A stretch of 64,000 nucleotides of DNA from Vanrija pseudolonga (lineage: Eukaryota > Basidiomycota > Tremellomycetes > Trichosporonales > Trichosporonaceae): NCBI RefSeq assembly GCF_020906515.1, contig NC_085850.1, positions 3,844,001-3,908,000 of the forward strand, read 5' to 3'. Each line of letters opens with the position of its first letter. Positions within the stretch are counted from its first letter, which is position 1. Of the stretch, positions 46,444 to 57,043 are shown piece after piece. The notes under the pieces are model-generated. The model did no database searches, was not told the origin of the DNA, and was given only the letters and a program-made list of their open reading frames with translations. The position numbers were made by a program, and so were the translations under genes.

Positions 46444-47922
46444 ACACACCTCTAGAAGCCGAGCCCGGCCATTGAGAGCGCATCCGGCTGCGCTGCTTGC
46501 TCGACCCCCAGGCCCGGCAACCCACCCCGCCCCCCACCCCATACCGTCGCTGGCGATGATACCCCATGATATGTGTATTACGACATAGACGCCCACCATG
46601 CTGTTGCTGGAATCGACACGTTCATGGACATGGGAGTAGTAGTGAGATGGATTCTGGTCAGTCTGTGATTACCTGGATGAAATCAGGTCGGCCGCCGCGA
46701 GGGTCGATCGTGTGGCGGCGCCAGGGCGAGCCGATAGGGCCAGAGTGAAGGTAAGTAATATCGTTGGTGGGCCGCAGGTACAGACGAGAGGGTAGAGGGT
46801 AGGGGTGAGCAGAGTTGGTTGAGGGAAACAGTTGGGCGGCGGGGGTGGCTGATGGCTTACTGGCTCGTGACCACATGCGCTGGTTGCCCTGTCTTGAGCA
46901 AAAGAGTGCGTGCACTCGTCCGTCCGTGTACTGTTGTCGTTCTGCGTCGTCGTCACCTGTGCACCGAGTTGCTCAAAATGTAACCAGTAGCTACAAATAT
47001 AAACATGCGTTGCACCATACCCAACAGGCCACGACACTAGTCGAGTTTGACGCAGGGGTTGTGTTTGAGCCAGTGTGCCTATCAGCCGGAAGGATGGCCA
47101 GACGGCAGCTGCGACCTTGTTTCAATTTCACGTCGGCGCCAGCGCGCAGCCCGCGAGCTACAGAGCGGGGGCGACGTCGTCGGTCGTCGACCAGCAGGGT
47201 CGGCCGAGTGCTGCGGCGAGCGACCGAGTCCGAGGCTCGCGGTGGCGGCGGCGTTCAAGCGGGGCGAGCCAAGCACGACCGAGGTGCTGCTGCTCGATCG
47301 CTCAGCAAGGTCGTCGTCGTCGTGTGCTGCGCTCGCTGCCTGCATGACTGCGAGAGATTATCCGCAGGGGCGCAGCCGCTGCGGATAGGGGAGATATACG
47401 ACGCGCTCGCAAGCAGAGCCAAGCATGTGTCGAGGCAGTCACGCCGCAAGCAGGCAGACAGCAGCAGACAGCAGCAGACAGCGGCAACTTCTCTCGGCAT
47501 TGCTATTTGGAGTAACGCGGCGGGAGGGATGAGACCCTTGGCACAGGCGCCAAGGCACACGAGCTAGATCGCTGCTGGCGGCGTCCACCTGCTGCCTGTT
47601 GGCCGGTGGCTTGCGGGTTGGGCAATGTCGCTCGACGCAAAGTTTGGCAGCAGCAGCAGCGAGATGGGCGCTTGCCGTGAGAAGAGCCGGAGCAGAGGCA
47701 GAAGAACACCGAAGCCAGCACGAAACAGTGTGCAATAACCCACCTGTGGCATCCCCCTGGCCGTGAGACGTACGTCGAGGTCAGCCGGCCGCCGCCGTTT
47801 GCCCCGTTTCCCGCGCGACTTGTGTTGAGACAGCAACAGCAGCGACCACCCATCCACACGAGCGAGCAACCATCTGTCATCTGCTTCATCTCTCACTTCC
47901 CGACACCACACCCGCATCCACC
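46444..47922. other. Intergenic region between the two paralogues
   Basis: Nearly 1.5 kb separates the two related secreted-protein genes. It contains AGCAGCAGACAGCAGCAGAC repeats near 47460-47480. Open frames of up to 250 codons occur but have irregular composition, and I see no splice-supported gene. Confidence 0.4.
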
Positions 47923-48771
47923 ATGCTCCTGTCTACACCCCTGTCCCTCCTGGCCTTTGCGACGCTCGCCGTCGCCCAGAGCAGCAGCAGCAACAGCACC
48001 GGCACGCGCAGCACCACCTCGACACGCAACGCGAAATCCGTCGTGCACAACAGCACGGCGACGACGACGGTTGCCGACGCGGCCGACACGCTGACCATCA
48101 GCGGCGCAGCGAGCACGGTCACGTTTGCCGACTCTGTGCCGACTGGCGCGCCGGGCAGCAGCAGCAGCAGCGGCAACAGCACGGGCAACGGCGGCGTGCT
48201 GGGCGGTAACCCCGACGACGGCGACACGACGGGCTTCACGTTCCCGACCAACGCGTCGTGGTGGGTGCTCGGCGCGCCGGCAAAGCAGCCCAACACGCTC
48301 CAGCTGCACTTTGCCGCCAACACGACGGCGCTGCGCATCTTCCTCACAAACAGCGACACGTCGCTCCTCAAGCGCACGCTCCAGATCAAGACGGTCCTCA
48401 AGCCTGCCGACGGCACGACAACGTTTACGCTCGACACGGCCCGCCCGCTCTGGGGCGCGCAGCCCGGCAAGGGCTTTGTGCTCGTCGCGCAGTTCAACAA
48501 TGCTCGTGAGTAGGCTGGCAGATTGTCCGGAGGCGCGAGGCGCCGCCACCGCCGAGGTAGTCACACCCACTGACAAACCACAGCCTCGGTCTCGTCGCAG
48601 CAGTTTGAGCTCAAGGCCAGCGGATCCGCCCCGTCCTACCCGCCCGGATACACGCCGTCGCCAGACAACACGGTGTACCCTACGCACAAGCCGAGCAGCG
48701 GCAGACAGCGTGTCACGGCGGGTGTGTTGGCCGTCGCGGGAGTCGTGGCCGCTGTGGTTGTCATGGTTTGA
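47923..48771 (+). CDS. GPI-anchored Ser/Thr-rich wall protein, Kre9/Knh1-like fold
   Basis: Two exons (47923-48505, 48584-48771) give 256 residues. A signal peptide (MLLSTPLSLLAFATLAVAQS) precedes a Ser/Thr/Asn-rich stalk (about 20-95). The beta-rich domain (about 105-220: ASWWVLGAP, QPNTLQLHF, GKGFVLVAQF, SSQQFELKASG) matches the domain of the gene at 45613. The C terminus is a hydrophobic tail (VLAVAGVVAAVVVMV) after a small-residue region, as expected for GPI attachment. The single intron interrupts the protein at the same place and phase (phase 1, before xxxSQxFEL) as the last intron of the upstream paralogue. A role at the cell wall is likely but unproven. Confidence 0.82.
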
Positions 48772-49011
48772 TCTGCGCCGCGTTCGCGCCCTCACGGCGA
48801 TCACAGCCGCCTACAAGCTTGCGTGATAACGCGCCACCATTGATAGACCCTTGCCCTTGCCCCCTTGCCCCCCACTGCCCCAGGACAATCCCATCTCACA
48901 TGTTGTACAACGTCGGATGCAGGCCAGTGGCCATTGCCTTGCTCGCTGCCGGTGGACTATTGTGTTGTGTTGCTTCCTTGGCTTATCAGCGGGAGATTAC
49001 CTCTCGCCCAG

Positions 49012-49641
49012 TTATGCCCCGCCGCCCGGTCCCCCGCCTCCCCCGGGCCATGCAAAGCGCCGCAGATCTTCCAGCCGCACAGACCGCAGCGTGTCCATGG
49101 CAGTGGCAGCGAGGTCGACTCTGTGTGAGGGTGGGTGTCAGTGTGTGCTGCTGCGAGCTGGCTCCCGACCCACCTCGGCACGACGCGTTCCCCCAGCCGC
49201 TCAGAGGCGACCAGCGCCTCCTTCCACCGCGCGACGCAGAGGCACCAGCGACAGCCATCAGTGAGGCCCACGAAGCCAGGTCGAGGGGTGGACAGGTCGT
49301 TGCCTGCGCGTGGGCGTCAGCGAGCCAGCTCACACGCCGCCGCGCCCTACCCACCCCGCGCAGCACTAAACTCGAGAAACTCCTTGGTGACCACCCCCGC
49401 GACAAAGTGCTCCCCCCGGTCCTCGGCCAGGCCCCAGCAGTACCCGTCCCGCGCGAACCCGGTCGGGTGGGTCGTGTCCCCCGGCTGCGTGTGCGGCTGC
49501 AGCGGGCCATGGAGCACTGCGCGTGAGTGGGGATCGGGGCACGTACGTACCGCTCAGCTTGGACGTCTCGATCACCATTGAGCTTGCGGCGCGGTGGGTC
49601 GTGGGCTTGGCGCGGAGCAGGCGCGCGAGGCGGGTGAGCAT
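49012..49641 (-). CDS. DUF2237-family protein
   Basis: Four exons on the reverse strand (49551-49641, 49355-49516, 49174-49303, 49012-49120) give 163 residues. The conserved core is clear: LHGPLQPHTQPGDTTHPTGF, RDGYCWGLAEDRGEHFVAGV, TKEFLEFSAARGNDLSTPRP, DGCRWCLCVARWKEAL and the closing VRLEDLRRFA. In DUF2237 proteins these correspond to NVLG-PLQPCS, TGF-RDG-C, H-VCA-MTEEFLEFS-ARGNDLSTP, GDRWCLC and SLEDL. The biochemical function is unknown. The N-terminal extension (MLTRLARLLRAKPTTHRAAS) is basic and could be a mitochondrial presequence. An internal ATG at codon 22 would give the usual shorter form. The Gly/Pro-rich tail is unusual. No single long frame exists, so the gene is easily overlooked. 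Confidence 0.82.
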
Positions 49642-50024
49642 GGGTTGTTGGGCGGGGACGGCGCTCAAACTACTGCGATGTGATGTCGTGCTGGGGATAA
49701 CGATCGGTGCGTCCCGGTGCTGCTGCACTGCGAAGCAAGGTGTTGACTTCTGCGCGTCGAGAGGAGTTAGAAGTCAGGATCTGAGATGTTCAGGCGAGAT
49801 GCGAGTTCAAAGTCACCTCCGCCATGGCGTCATAGATACCTCCGGCCATGACGCCGACGCCGTCGCTGCCGCCGCCGACCGTCCTCTGCAAGCTGCTGCA
49901 TGCTCATCTCCGTTGCGTGTTGGTGAATTACTACGGACCCCTCTCTCGAAACTATGACCACAACATGCGTCCAGCACTTCTTCCTCTCTCGCTGGCTTCC
50001 ACCAGGCACCCCCCACACACCCAC
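49642..50024. promoter_or_regulatory. Region upstream of the DUF2237 gene
   Basis: These 383 bp lie between the DUF2237 start and the stop of the Gln-rich gene, both transcribed leftward. No gene is seen. Confidence 0.4.
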
Positions 50025-52712
50025 CTACCGCTGCATGGGCATCTGCCCTGGCGGCATCTGTCCCGGCGGCAGGTTCATCATGCGCATGGCGGCCACGGGC
50101 GAGCCGTACGGCCCCACCATCTGAATCTGCCCCGGCACCTGGCCGACGCCCACCTGGCCTTGGAGCTGACCAGGCAGCTGCCCCGGCATCTGTCCAGGCA
50201 TTTGGCCTTGGAGCTGTCCTGGCATCTGGCCGGGAATCTGTCCTGGCATGGGGCCGTAGCTCTGCCGCAAGTTGGACGGCCCAAGGGCAACCATACGCTG
50301 AGGGTAGCCTGGTGGCATCGGACTTGGGCTCTGGGGCATGCCTGGCTGCTGCTGAGGAGAACCAACTTGGGCTTGACGCATGTAGGCGACGTTGGCCGGT
50401 GGACGAAACATCTGGCCTTGGGCGCCGACGGGCGAACCACCGTAGGCTCCCTGCGGCATAGTTGGGACTCCCGGGATGTTGACTGCCCGCATCTGCGCCA
50501 TTTGCATGCCGTGCTGCTGTTGCAGCTGCGCCATTTGCTGTTGCTGTTGCTGAATGGCTTGCTGCTGCTGGATCGCCTGCTGCTGCTGAAGCGCCTGATG
50601 CTGAAGCTGCTGGGCCTGGATCTGCTGTTGGACGTGCTGCTGCATTTGCTGCTGCGCCTGCATCTGGAAAGCCGTTGGCACGGCCACCATCGGCATCTGT
50701 CCCTGCTGCTGTTGTTGTTGTGGGTACGCGCCAGGTCGAACCTGCTGCTGCGGGTAGTAGCGTGCCCCAGGTGGAAGAGTGTGAGGGGGAGGTTCGCGGA
50801 TGCCGGCGTTGGGAGGAGCCATGAATCCCCCTGGCGTGCCAGGCAGCGCCCGCGGCGGAGGAGCAAGAGGCGAGTGTTGAGGTCCCGGAGTTCCAGGCGT
50901 GGGTGTGGGCTGCGCGCCGATGGCGGCCACAGTCTGGGGTTTCAACCGAATCGTGACGTTGTCGTGCACTGCCACCGGGCGTTTAGGGTCCTGTGTGCCG
51001 CGGATGAGCGGGACACGGTTCGAGAGCAGTCGCTTGGCCAGCTTGTGGGCGAGTCCGGCGGTGGCTGGGTCACGGTCGGCGGGAAGAATGGACGAAGGAG
51101 GAAGCGACGCATTCTCCACAAGACAAGCGAGGGAGGCAAGAAGTTCTCCTGCCACAGCTTGTTCTCGGTCTGTGATCCATGTCTCGTCGCCTTTACGCAC
51201 ACGAAGATCCTGCCAGACCTGAAGCTCGGCGATCCGCTCCGAGTTGGCTTCCAGAATCTCCTCTGCCGTCTTCTCCTTCTTGTCACTCGAGTTGGCCGTC
51301 GCCTCCGAGTCTTTTGATTCAGCCGCCTTGGGTTCGTCTCCATTGGCCTCGTCTTCGTCCTTGTCGATAGTGCCAGCCCACTGCTCATTGACGGCTTCTA
51401 TTGACTTGGAGCGCAGTGCCCATTCACGATGGCGGCTAACCTCGCGCATGCCGTCGAGGGTTGAGAAGTAACCCATACCGGAGGCTCGACTGGAATCGTA
51501 GGTGGGCGCGAACGTCGGAGTGAACGGTGCGGTAGACACTGATCTGATTTTGACACCACGGAACGGGCTGCCGGCACTCATGGCTCCCTTCTGAAGCCGG
51601 AGGGCTTTCCAAGCCTGAGCTTTGAGGCTTGCCTTGCGGATGACAGCGTCCGACAGCTTTTTGGAAGCACCATTTTCTGGTTGTCCGAGAATCTCGGTTG
51701 TGTGGACCGAAACGGGCGTAGCAAAGCCAAACTTGCGGCCTTCTGCGGCGAGTGTTTCCAACAAGGGCTTGTCGAGTTTGAGCTTGGCACGGACAGCTTC
51801 GATCTCGCGCAGATCCGCTGGAGAAGTAAACCATTCGCCGCCAGCCGTGCCGAGGCCGTGTCCGGGTGTTCTCTGGACAAGAGCCCAGCGTTCGGAAGGC
51901 GCCTCGAGCGGGTTGCTGCCGTCGGTATCAGGCTCGACTTGCAACAAGAGCTGGTGCAGAGCGGCGCAGAATGTGTACAGCGGCGCGGGCGGGTAGTGGG
52001 AAGGCAATGGAGGGACTGGCAGGTGGATACGAGCACGCGATGGCACAGGGTTGGGGTATCCACCTGGCGAGCCCGGTGAAAGAATGTGCTCTGAGAAGGT
52101 GTGCAAGGTGTCCTGCGGTGTGAGCCACGCTGCTTCCTGCTGCACAACTCACGACAAGAGTCTCCCATGTCAGGTTGTCCTGCTTGAGAAGGTGGCCGAT
52201 CGTGTTCTCCTCCTTTTGCGTATAGTTTGGGGGCAGGTAGAAGGACAAGACATTGTTCGCTGGCGGTGGAAGCCTGGTCGCCATTCTGAAGCGGTTAAGA
52301 AGGTTCTTTGTGCGCACGGACCACCACACAAAAACCACTCACTGAGCAACAACAACGGCAATGGCCTCGCGGACCTGTTTTGATAGCAATCGTCCTGGAA
52401 CTGGCTCTGGCGTGGACGCTGCGTCGGCCGACTCCTCGGCGATGGCATCTGTCTTGCCGTTCGCGCCTGATCGCAGGCTCACACGCTGCCTCTTGTTGTC
52501 TGGCTCGCCGTTCGCCACCGCGTCGATTGCTGCGAGCGATGTGCTAGGCGACGCCGACGCCGCTGCATCTCCCGATGTCCGGCGCTTGCGCTTGGAGTTT
52601 GAGTCTGGTGTGGATGCTGCAGCTCGGTTAGTGTGGAACAATCGTGGGTTTGCAAACACGCACGTAGAGTCGACTCGCGGGCCGCAGCCGAGCCGCGCGT
52701 CTCCCTAACCAT
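50025..52712 (-). CDS. Large Gln/Pro-rich protein, probably nuclear, family not recognised
   Basis: Four exons on the reverse strand (52664-52712, 52343-52616, 52153-52285, 50025-52112) give 847 residues. A basic cluster (SKRKRRTSG, near 24-32) and KRQRV near 57 look like nuclear signals. A folded-looking block of about 450 residues follows (SKQVREAIAVVVAQMATRLP, YLPPNYTQKEENTIGHLL, then EILEANSERIAELQVWQDLR). The C-terminal third is Gln-rich, with runs of Q, and ends in degenerate PGQM/PGQL repeats. The architecture suggests a transcription or chromatin cofactor. I cannot assign it to Mediator, SAGA or SWI/SNF. The first exon was found from the MVRETRGSAAARESTL frame and restores phase. The third intron (52113-52152) has a weak branch site. 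Confidence 0.72.
50121..50250. repeat. Coding minisatellite of PGQM/PGQL repeats
   Basis: A degenerate 12-bp unit, read on the reverse strand as CCxGGxCAGxTG (PGQM, PGQL or QGQM), recurs about ten times near the 3' end of the Gln-rich gene. A shorter set recurs at 50030-50070. Copies differ at several positions. Confidence 0.75.
50510..50670. repeat. CAG/CTG-rich polyglutamine coding tract
   Basis: CTG and TTG triplets on the forward strand encode several short glutamine runs (up to five or six residues) in the Gln-rich protein. They are interrupted by Ala, Ile and Met, so it is not a pure microsatellite. Confidence 0.8.
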
Positions 52713-53831
52713 TGCTGATCTGCGTGTTGGGGTGGGCAGGATGAGGACGAGGCTGAGGGTGTTTGGACGCCGAGTAGGACGCGGTTTACGGGCTGCGGAT
52801 TGTTGGTTTGTTTGGGCTGGATGTCGTCGAGGACGTGAGCCTAGCTTGCAGCCGCGGGGCACAGAGTTGTTGCTTGGGATTGTCGGTGCGTGCCGCGCGG
52901 GTGGTTTGCTTTGATTGCGTTTGTGTTTTTGATTGCGAGTGCTGGTTATCAGAGGTAGCGCCGCTGCCGGCGGTCGGAGTTGGAGGGGCGAGGAGGCTTT
53001 GGACAAGTGTGGTCGAGTTTGTTGGGACGCGTCCCTGGTGCTCAGGTCGGGTAAGAGGGACGCGACTCTAACAACAGCGGCGGCGGCGGCGGGGCGGGCC
53101 AAAGGCGCGGTGGTGTCGGCGTGTTGGCGGGGGCAGTCGATTTGCTCACGCGGATGGCTGTCGCACCAAGCAGGTGTGGCCAGAGCGGTGCGTGTCGAGG
53201 GGGATGTGCCGAGGGGGGTGGTGGAACGAGGTGTGTGGTGCACGCTTTGGATGGGTTGGATGCATGCAGCAGCAAGCGTGAAGGAAGACGGACGGGGGCG
53301 GAGTGGGTGTGCGTGCGTGTGGGCGGAGGGTGGGTGGTGTGGGAGTGTGACTGCGCTGGCTGCATGCTCTCAGCCAGCAGACGACTCTTGCTGACGGCAC
53401 TTGTTTTACTTCCGCTGGTGGCGGATGCATTCAGTGTTTGGTGTGGGTGGCCTAGTTATGCTGCTGCTGCACGCTCGCCATCGCCCAGCATGCAGTACTG
53501 CAACAATGACAATGTCAAGCATGCACTTTGTCAGTACAATCAAACCCCAGTGACATGGCCATGTCCATGTTGATGCGACTGGAGACGAAACCCCAAAAAA
53601 CCTGATGCCCAAACAGCGCCGAGCGCCGAGCGCCGCCGCCTGACGCCCGCCTGCATCCCTCCTCTCCGCCTTCACTGCCCATGATATATCACATCACGGT
53701 CATGTCAATGCAATACCTTGTATGCACCAGTCGACTATGCTCTAGCCCTATCCCTATCCGTGTACAACTCTACCTTGTCCGAGAAGAGCGAGTGGCAGCA
53801 CTCCGAGCTGCAGCTCCAAATGGCAGCCTCC
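52713..53831. promoter_or_regulatory. Intergenic region upstream of the Gln-rich gene
   Basis: These 1.1 kb contain the promoter of the Gln-rich gene and the 3' flank of the next gene. GGCGGCGGCGGCGG triplets lie near 53079-53093. The long reverse frame that runs into the first exon is read here as leader sequence. Confidence 0.4.
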
Positions 53832-54855
53832 TCACTCGAAGGGGTTGGTCCGCCCAGCCTGCTTGCTCTTGTCATGCCCGCCGTCGAGGTCGTTTCCCCA
53901 CGAGCAGATCGAGTGCCACCATCGCTCCTGTCGAGGAGGGGCATTCGTCGCAGCCTCGCCGCCGCGCCACTCGGAGCCAACGTATCCAAAATCGCCGTCT
54001 CTGTTCGACGAGCCAGCGGTGCGCGCCGCCTGGTGTCCGTTGGCCGTTGGAGGGTCGGCGAACGGGCTCGAGCCGTGCATCGTGGGCGATGTTGGCGAGT
54101 CGGACGGCGACTGGTTTTGACTGTCGTAAGGGTTTGTGTATGTCTGTGCGTTTGATGACGACAAGGCGGACGAAAGCTAGGGTTGGGTTGGTACATTGCA
54201 CAACACAAACGGGCCAAGGCTCACCTCTGTGCCTTCTGGGACGCCTTTTGCCTTGCCACCGACAACCGTCCTCCTCACCGACTCGCCGATGACAGACAGT
54301 CGCTGTGTAGCCGATAGGGACGAGGTGGACGAGCTTGCCGACGGTGGGGGCGAGTCGACATGGGAAGGCAGAAAGCGTGACGTCCGCGCCGCCTTTCGCC
54401 GAGCAGTCTCTCGTGCTGCGAATTTGGCCAGGTTCTGCGCAATGGTCAGCACTAGCGTCGGGCAACACGAATGCACGCACCGCTTGCACGCGCTTCTCCT
54501 CTTCCTCGAGCGCGTTAACTGGCGGGTAGGCTGCGTCGTCCTCGACATAGTCGGTTGCGCGCTCTCCCCAAGCTCTGTTCTTGCCCTTGAGGCTGCCCGA
54601 GTCGTCGTCCTCGACCGCAAAGTGTCCGCGCGACTTGTTTCGACGCGCCCCTGCTAACGTCTCGTCGCTGTCCATCAAGCTCGAGCCATTCTTGTGGTCA
54701 TCTTCCGAGTTTGACGATGACCCTGGTGGTGTTAGGCGCTTCGAGTAGACGACTGTGCCATTGATCGACACGGTTGGTGATGCAACGGGGCTGTTCTCGT
54801 CTGCCAGCGGAGCGTACGATCGTGTCGAATGCGAGTTGGTTATGACTGTAGGCAT
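53832..54855 (-). CDS. Unknown disordered protein (298 aa)
   Basis: Three exons on the reverse strand (54481-54855, 54225-54434, 53832-54143) give 298 residues, and all junctions are phase 0. The start MPTVITNSHSTRSYAPLADE is followed by Ser/Thr/Pro-rich sequence, an acidic stretch (VEDDDSG, YVEDDAAYPPVNALEEEEKR) and one basic helical block (NLAKFAARETARRKAARTSR, about 126-145). The tail is rich in Ser, Gly and Asn and ends SKQAGRTNPFE. There is no membrane span, signal peptide or recognised domain. The NPF tripeptide at the very end could bind an EH domain of an endocytic protein; this is speculation from one motif. The acceptor of intron 2 (54144) was chosen on phase and is less certain. 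Confidence 0.55.
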
Positions 54856-56132
54856 GGCGGCGGCTGGAGACGGGCAACGCGGGGCTTGGAGCACGGTGGA
54901 GTTGAAGCGCCAAGACGCGTCTGAATGGTGCCGGTGTTGCTCCAATTCAGCGGCTGGCGCTGGTTATAATGTGATGGATGGGTGCTGCTGGTGACGAGGA
55001 TGTGACTGGATGCGGCCTTGAAGGGCGATGCGTTGCTTGTGAATGTGGGTAATGTGGTGATGTGTGATGGGTTGTGATATGTGTTGGTGGCCAAGACTTG
55101 CCCCCCTCCCTTGCAAGTGAATGGGATGTTGCAGGCAGAGAGACGTGATTGCAGTGCTTGATGTGTATGTTGGTAGATCCTCTTTCAGTGCCGTGCCGCC
55201 GCCGTGCGCTCTGGGGGGGGTGACTACAACTAGGTTTTGTAATCCCTCCTTGCAAACCTGAAGTGACCGACAACCTGGATCACTTTGAAATTGCGCTGGC
55301 TACAAGGGATGCAGGCGGCAGGCTGCAGTTGGTGCAGCATGTATAGCTCGCTAGCAAAAGGGACTTTGAGATCAGAGGCCAAAAGGGGAGACGAGGGTGC
55401 GCCTGCCTGCTGATGCTACTGCTGCTGCGGGCTCTGCAAATCGGCCTAGTCTGGATTTCAATGGCACCCATTACGTTGCTGCTTCTGTCACTTTGTGCTG
55501 CACGCGCCGCACCATCCGTTTGCTATCTTGATGCAGCACCAACAGCAGCAACAGCAACCTTCTGTCCAATGTAGAGAACAAGCTGCAGCTGCACGCACAG
55601 GGGACCGCCGGCCCCCGCCGCCGCCGCCGTTGTCTCTGTCGGCGTCATGCAGGAGCGCGTGAGGCGCCACCGCCGGCCCCTGGGTGGGTCAATCTGGGCG
55701 ACGCGCCGTCGTTTACAGTGCGCAGTTGCATCGGCGGCCTTTCTGCGCGCGCCCACTTCTCTGTCTCTCTCTTTCGTCACTTCGTGGGCGCCGGCGCCGG
55801 CGGCGCGCGTCCTGGTCCCTCGACTGCGGCACCCCAACTCCGGTGGAGGGGAGCGTTGCCACAACCCCGGAGAAATCGGAGAATACCACGTGGCCATTGA
55901 TGGCAGGCGCGTCAGCGTGCAGCGTCAGTGAAGCCATTACGTCGTGCATCCGCTTGCGCGGCGGAGGACGAGTTGTTGCAAGTGTGAGCAGCATCATCAG
56001 CAACAGCAACTCGAACACAAACCACAACTTGCATTGCCAGCACACAGTCACACTCGACTCGAGCAGCACGTCAAACGGCATAACTAATACCACTACTTGT
56101 CCTCATCCGTACCGCTCCTTCCACTCCTCACC
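54856..56132. promoter_or_regulatory. Divergent promoter region before PRE3
   Basis: These 1.28 kb lie between two start codons. They contain CAGCAGCAACAGCAAC-type repeats near 55530-55560 and 55990-56010. I see no PACE-like proteasome element and no gene. Confidence 0.4.
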
Positions 56133-57043
56133 ATGAACGGCATCAACAGCGTCGACATCCAGCACCTCAAGAAGGGAGAGGTCAACCTCGGTGTAAGCTG
56201 TCGCCTTCTCTGCCTGTGACTGTTCCAGCTGACCTATCCCCAGACCTCGATCATGGCAGTCCGTTTTGAGGGCGGTGTCGTTATCGGTGCCGACTCGCGC
56301 ACGACCACTGGCTCGTACATTGTGCGTCGTGTCCACCACCAGCTCAAGTGAGCTCCTGCTAACCTACCTCCCTTAGGCCAACCGTGTGACCGACAAGCTC
56401 ACCCACATTCACGACCGCATCTACTGCTGCCGCTCTGGATCAGCTGCCGACACGCAGGCTATTGCCGACATTGTTCACCACCACGCCCAGGTCTACAACG
56501 CCGTCTACGGCGACGCACCACCTGTCGCGACCGTTGCTGCCCTGTTCCAGAAATTGTGCTACGAGAACAAGGACCAGCTCTCGGCCGGTATCATTGTCGC
56601 TGGCTGGGACAAGGAGAACGGCGGTAGCGTCTTCAACATCCCCCTCGGTGGTGGCACCTTTGAGCAGCCATGGGCTATTGGAGGTACGTCCTGCGTCCAG
56701 TGGATACGCCGAGTTGCAGTCGCTGACAATTCCCAGGTTCGGGATCCACATACGTCTACGGTTACTGCGATGCCACTTACCAGGAGGGCTGGAGCAAGGA
56801 GGAGACGATCACCTTTGTCAAGAACAGTGAGTTGATAGTCGTTTTGTGCGCCCAACTCACCCACCAGCCCTCGCATTGGCAATGTCCCGTGACGGATCTT
56901 CGGGTGGCTGCATTCGTCTCGCCGTCATCACCGAGGACAAGGTGGAGCGTCACTTCATCCCCGGCAACGAGCTGCCGCGCTTCTGGGAGGGCAAGGAGGT
57001 TGTGGGATCTCACAGCGCCGTCCCCACGGCTCTCACTGCTTGA
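56133..57043 (+). CDS. PRE3: 20S proteasome beta1 subunit (caspase-like)
   Basis: Five exons (56133-56192, 56244-56321, 56377-56683, 56737-56826, 56868-57043) give 236 residues. A 20-residue propeptide ending KKGEVNLG precedes the catalytic Thr21 in [20 protein letters not shown]. Asp37 and Lys53 of the active site follow in the expected blocks (GADSRT, TDKLTHI), as do Ser149-type loop residues in [10 protein letters not shown]. The sequence matches beta1/Pre3 best, giving cleavage after acidic residues. Autocatalytic removal of the propeptide occurs between Gly20 and Thr21, and the first intron lies exactly at that codon boundary. Confidence 0.95.

Noticed and set aside
46815-47567. Forward open frame of 250 codons between the two secreted-protein genes
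   Set aside because: It starts at an isolated codon and has an Arg/Ser/Ala mix with no splice-supported extension and no recognisable domain.
49848-51317. Forward open frame of 489 codons rich in His/Leu
   Set aside because: It is the mirror of the Gln-rich repeats (CAG read as CTG) of the gene on the other strand. Its Leu-rich low complexity is not a protein fold.
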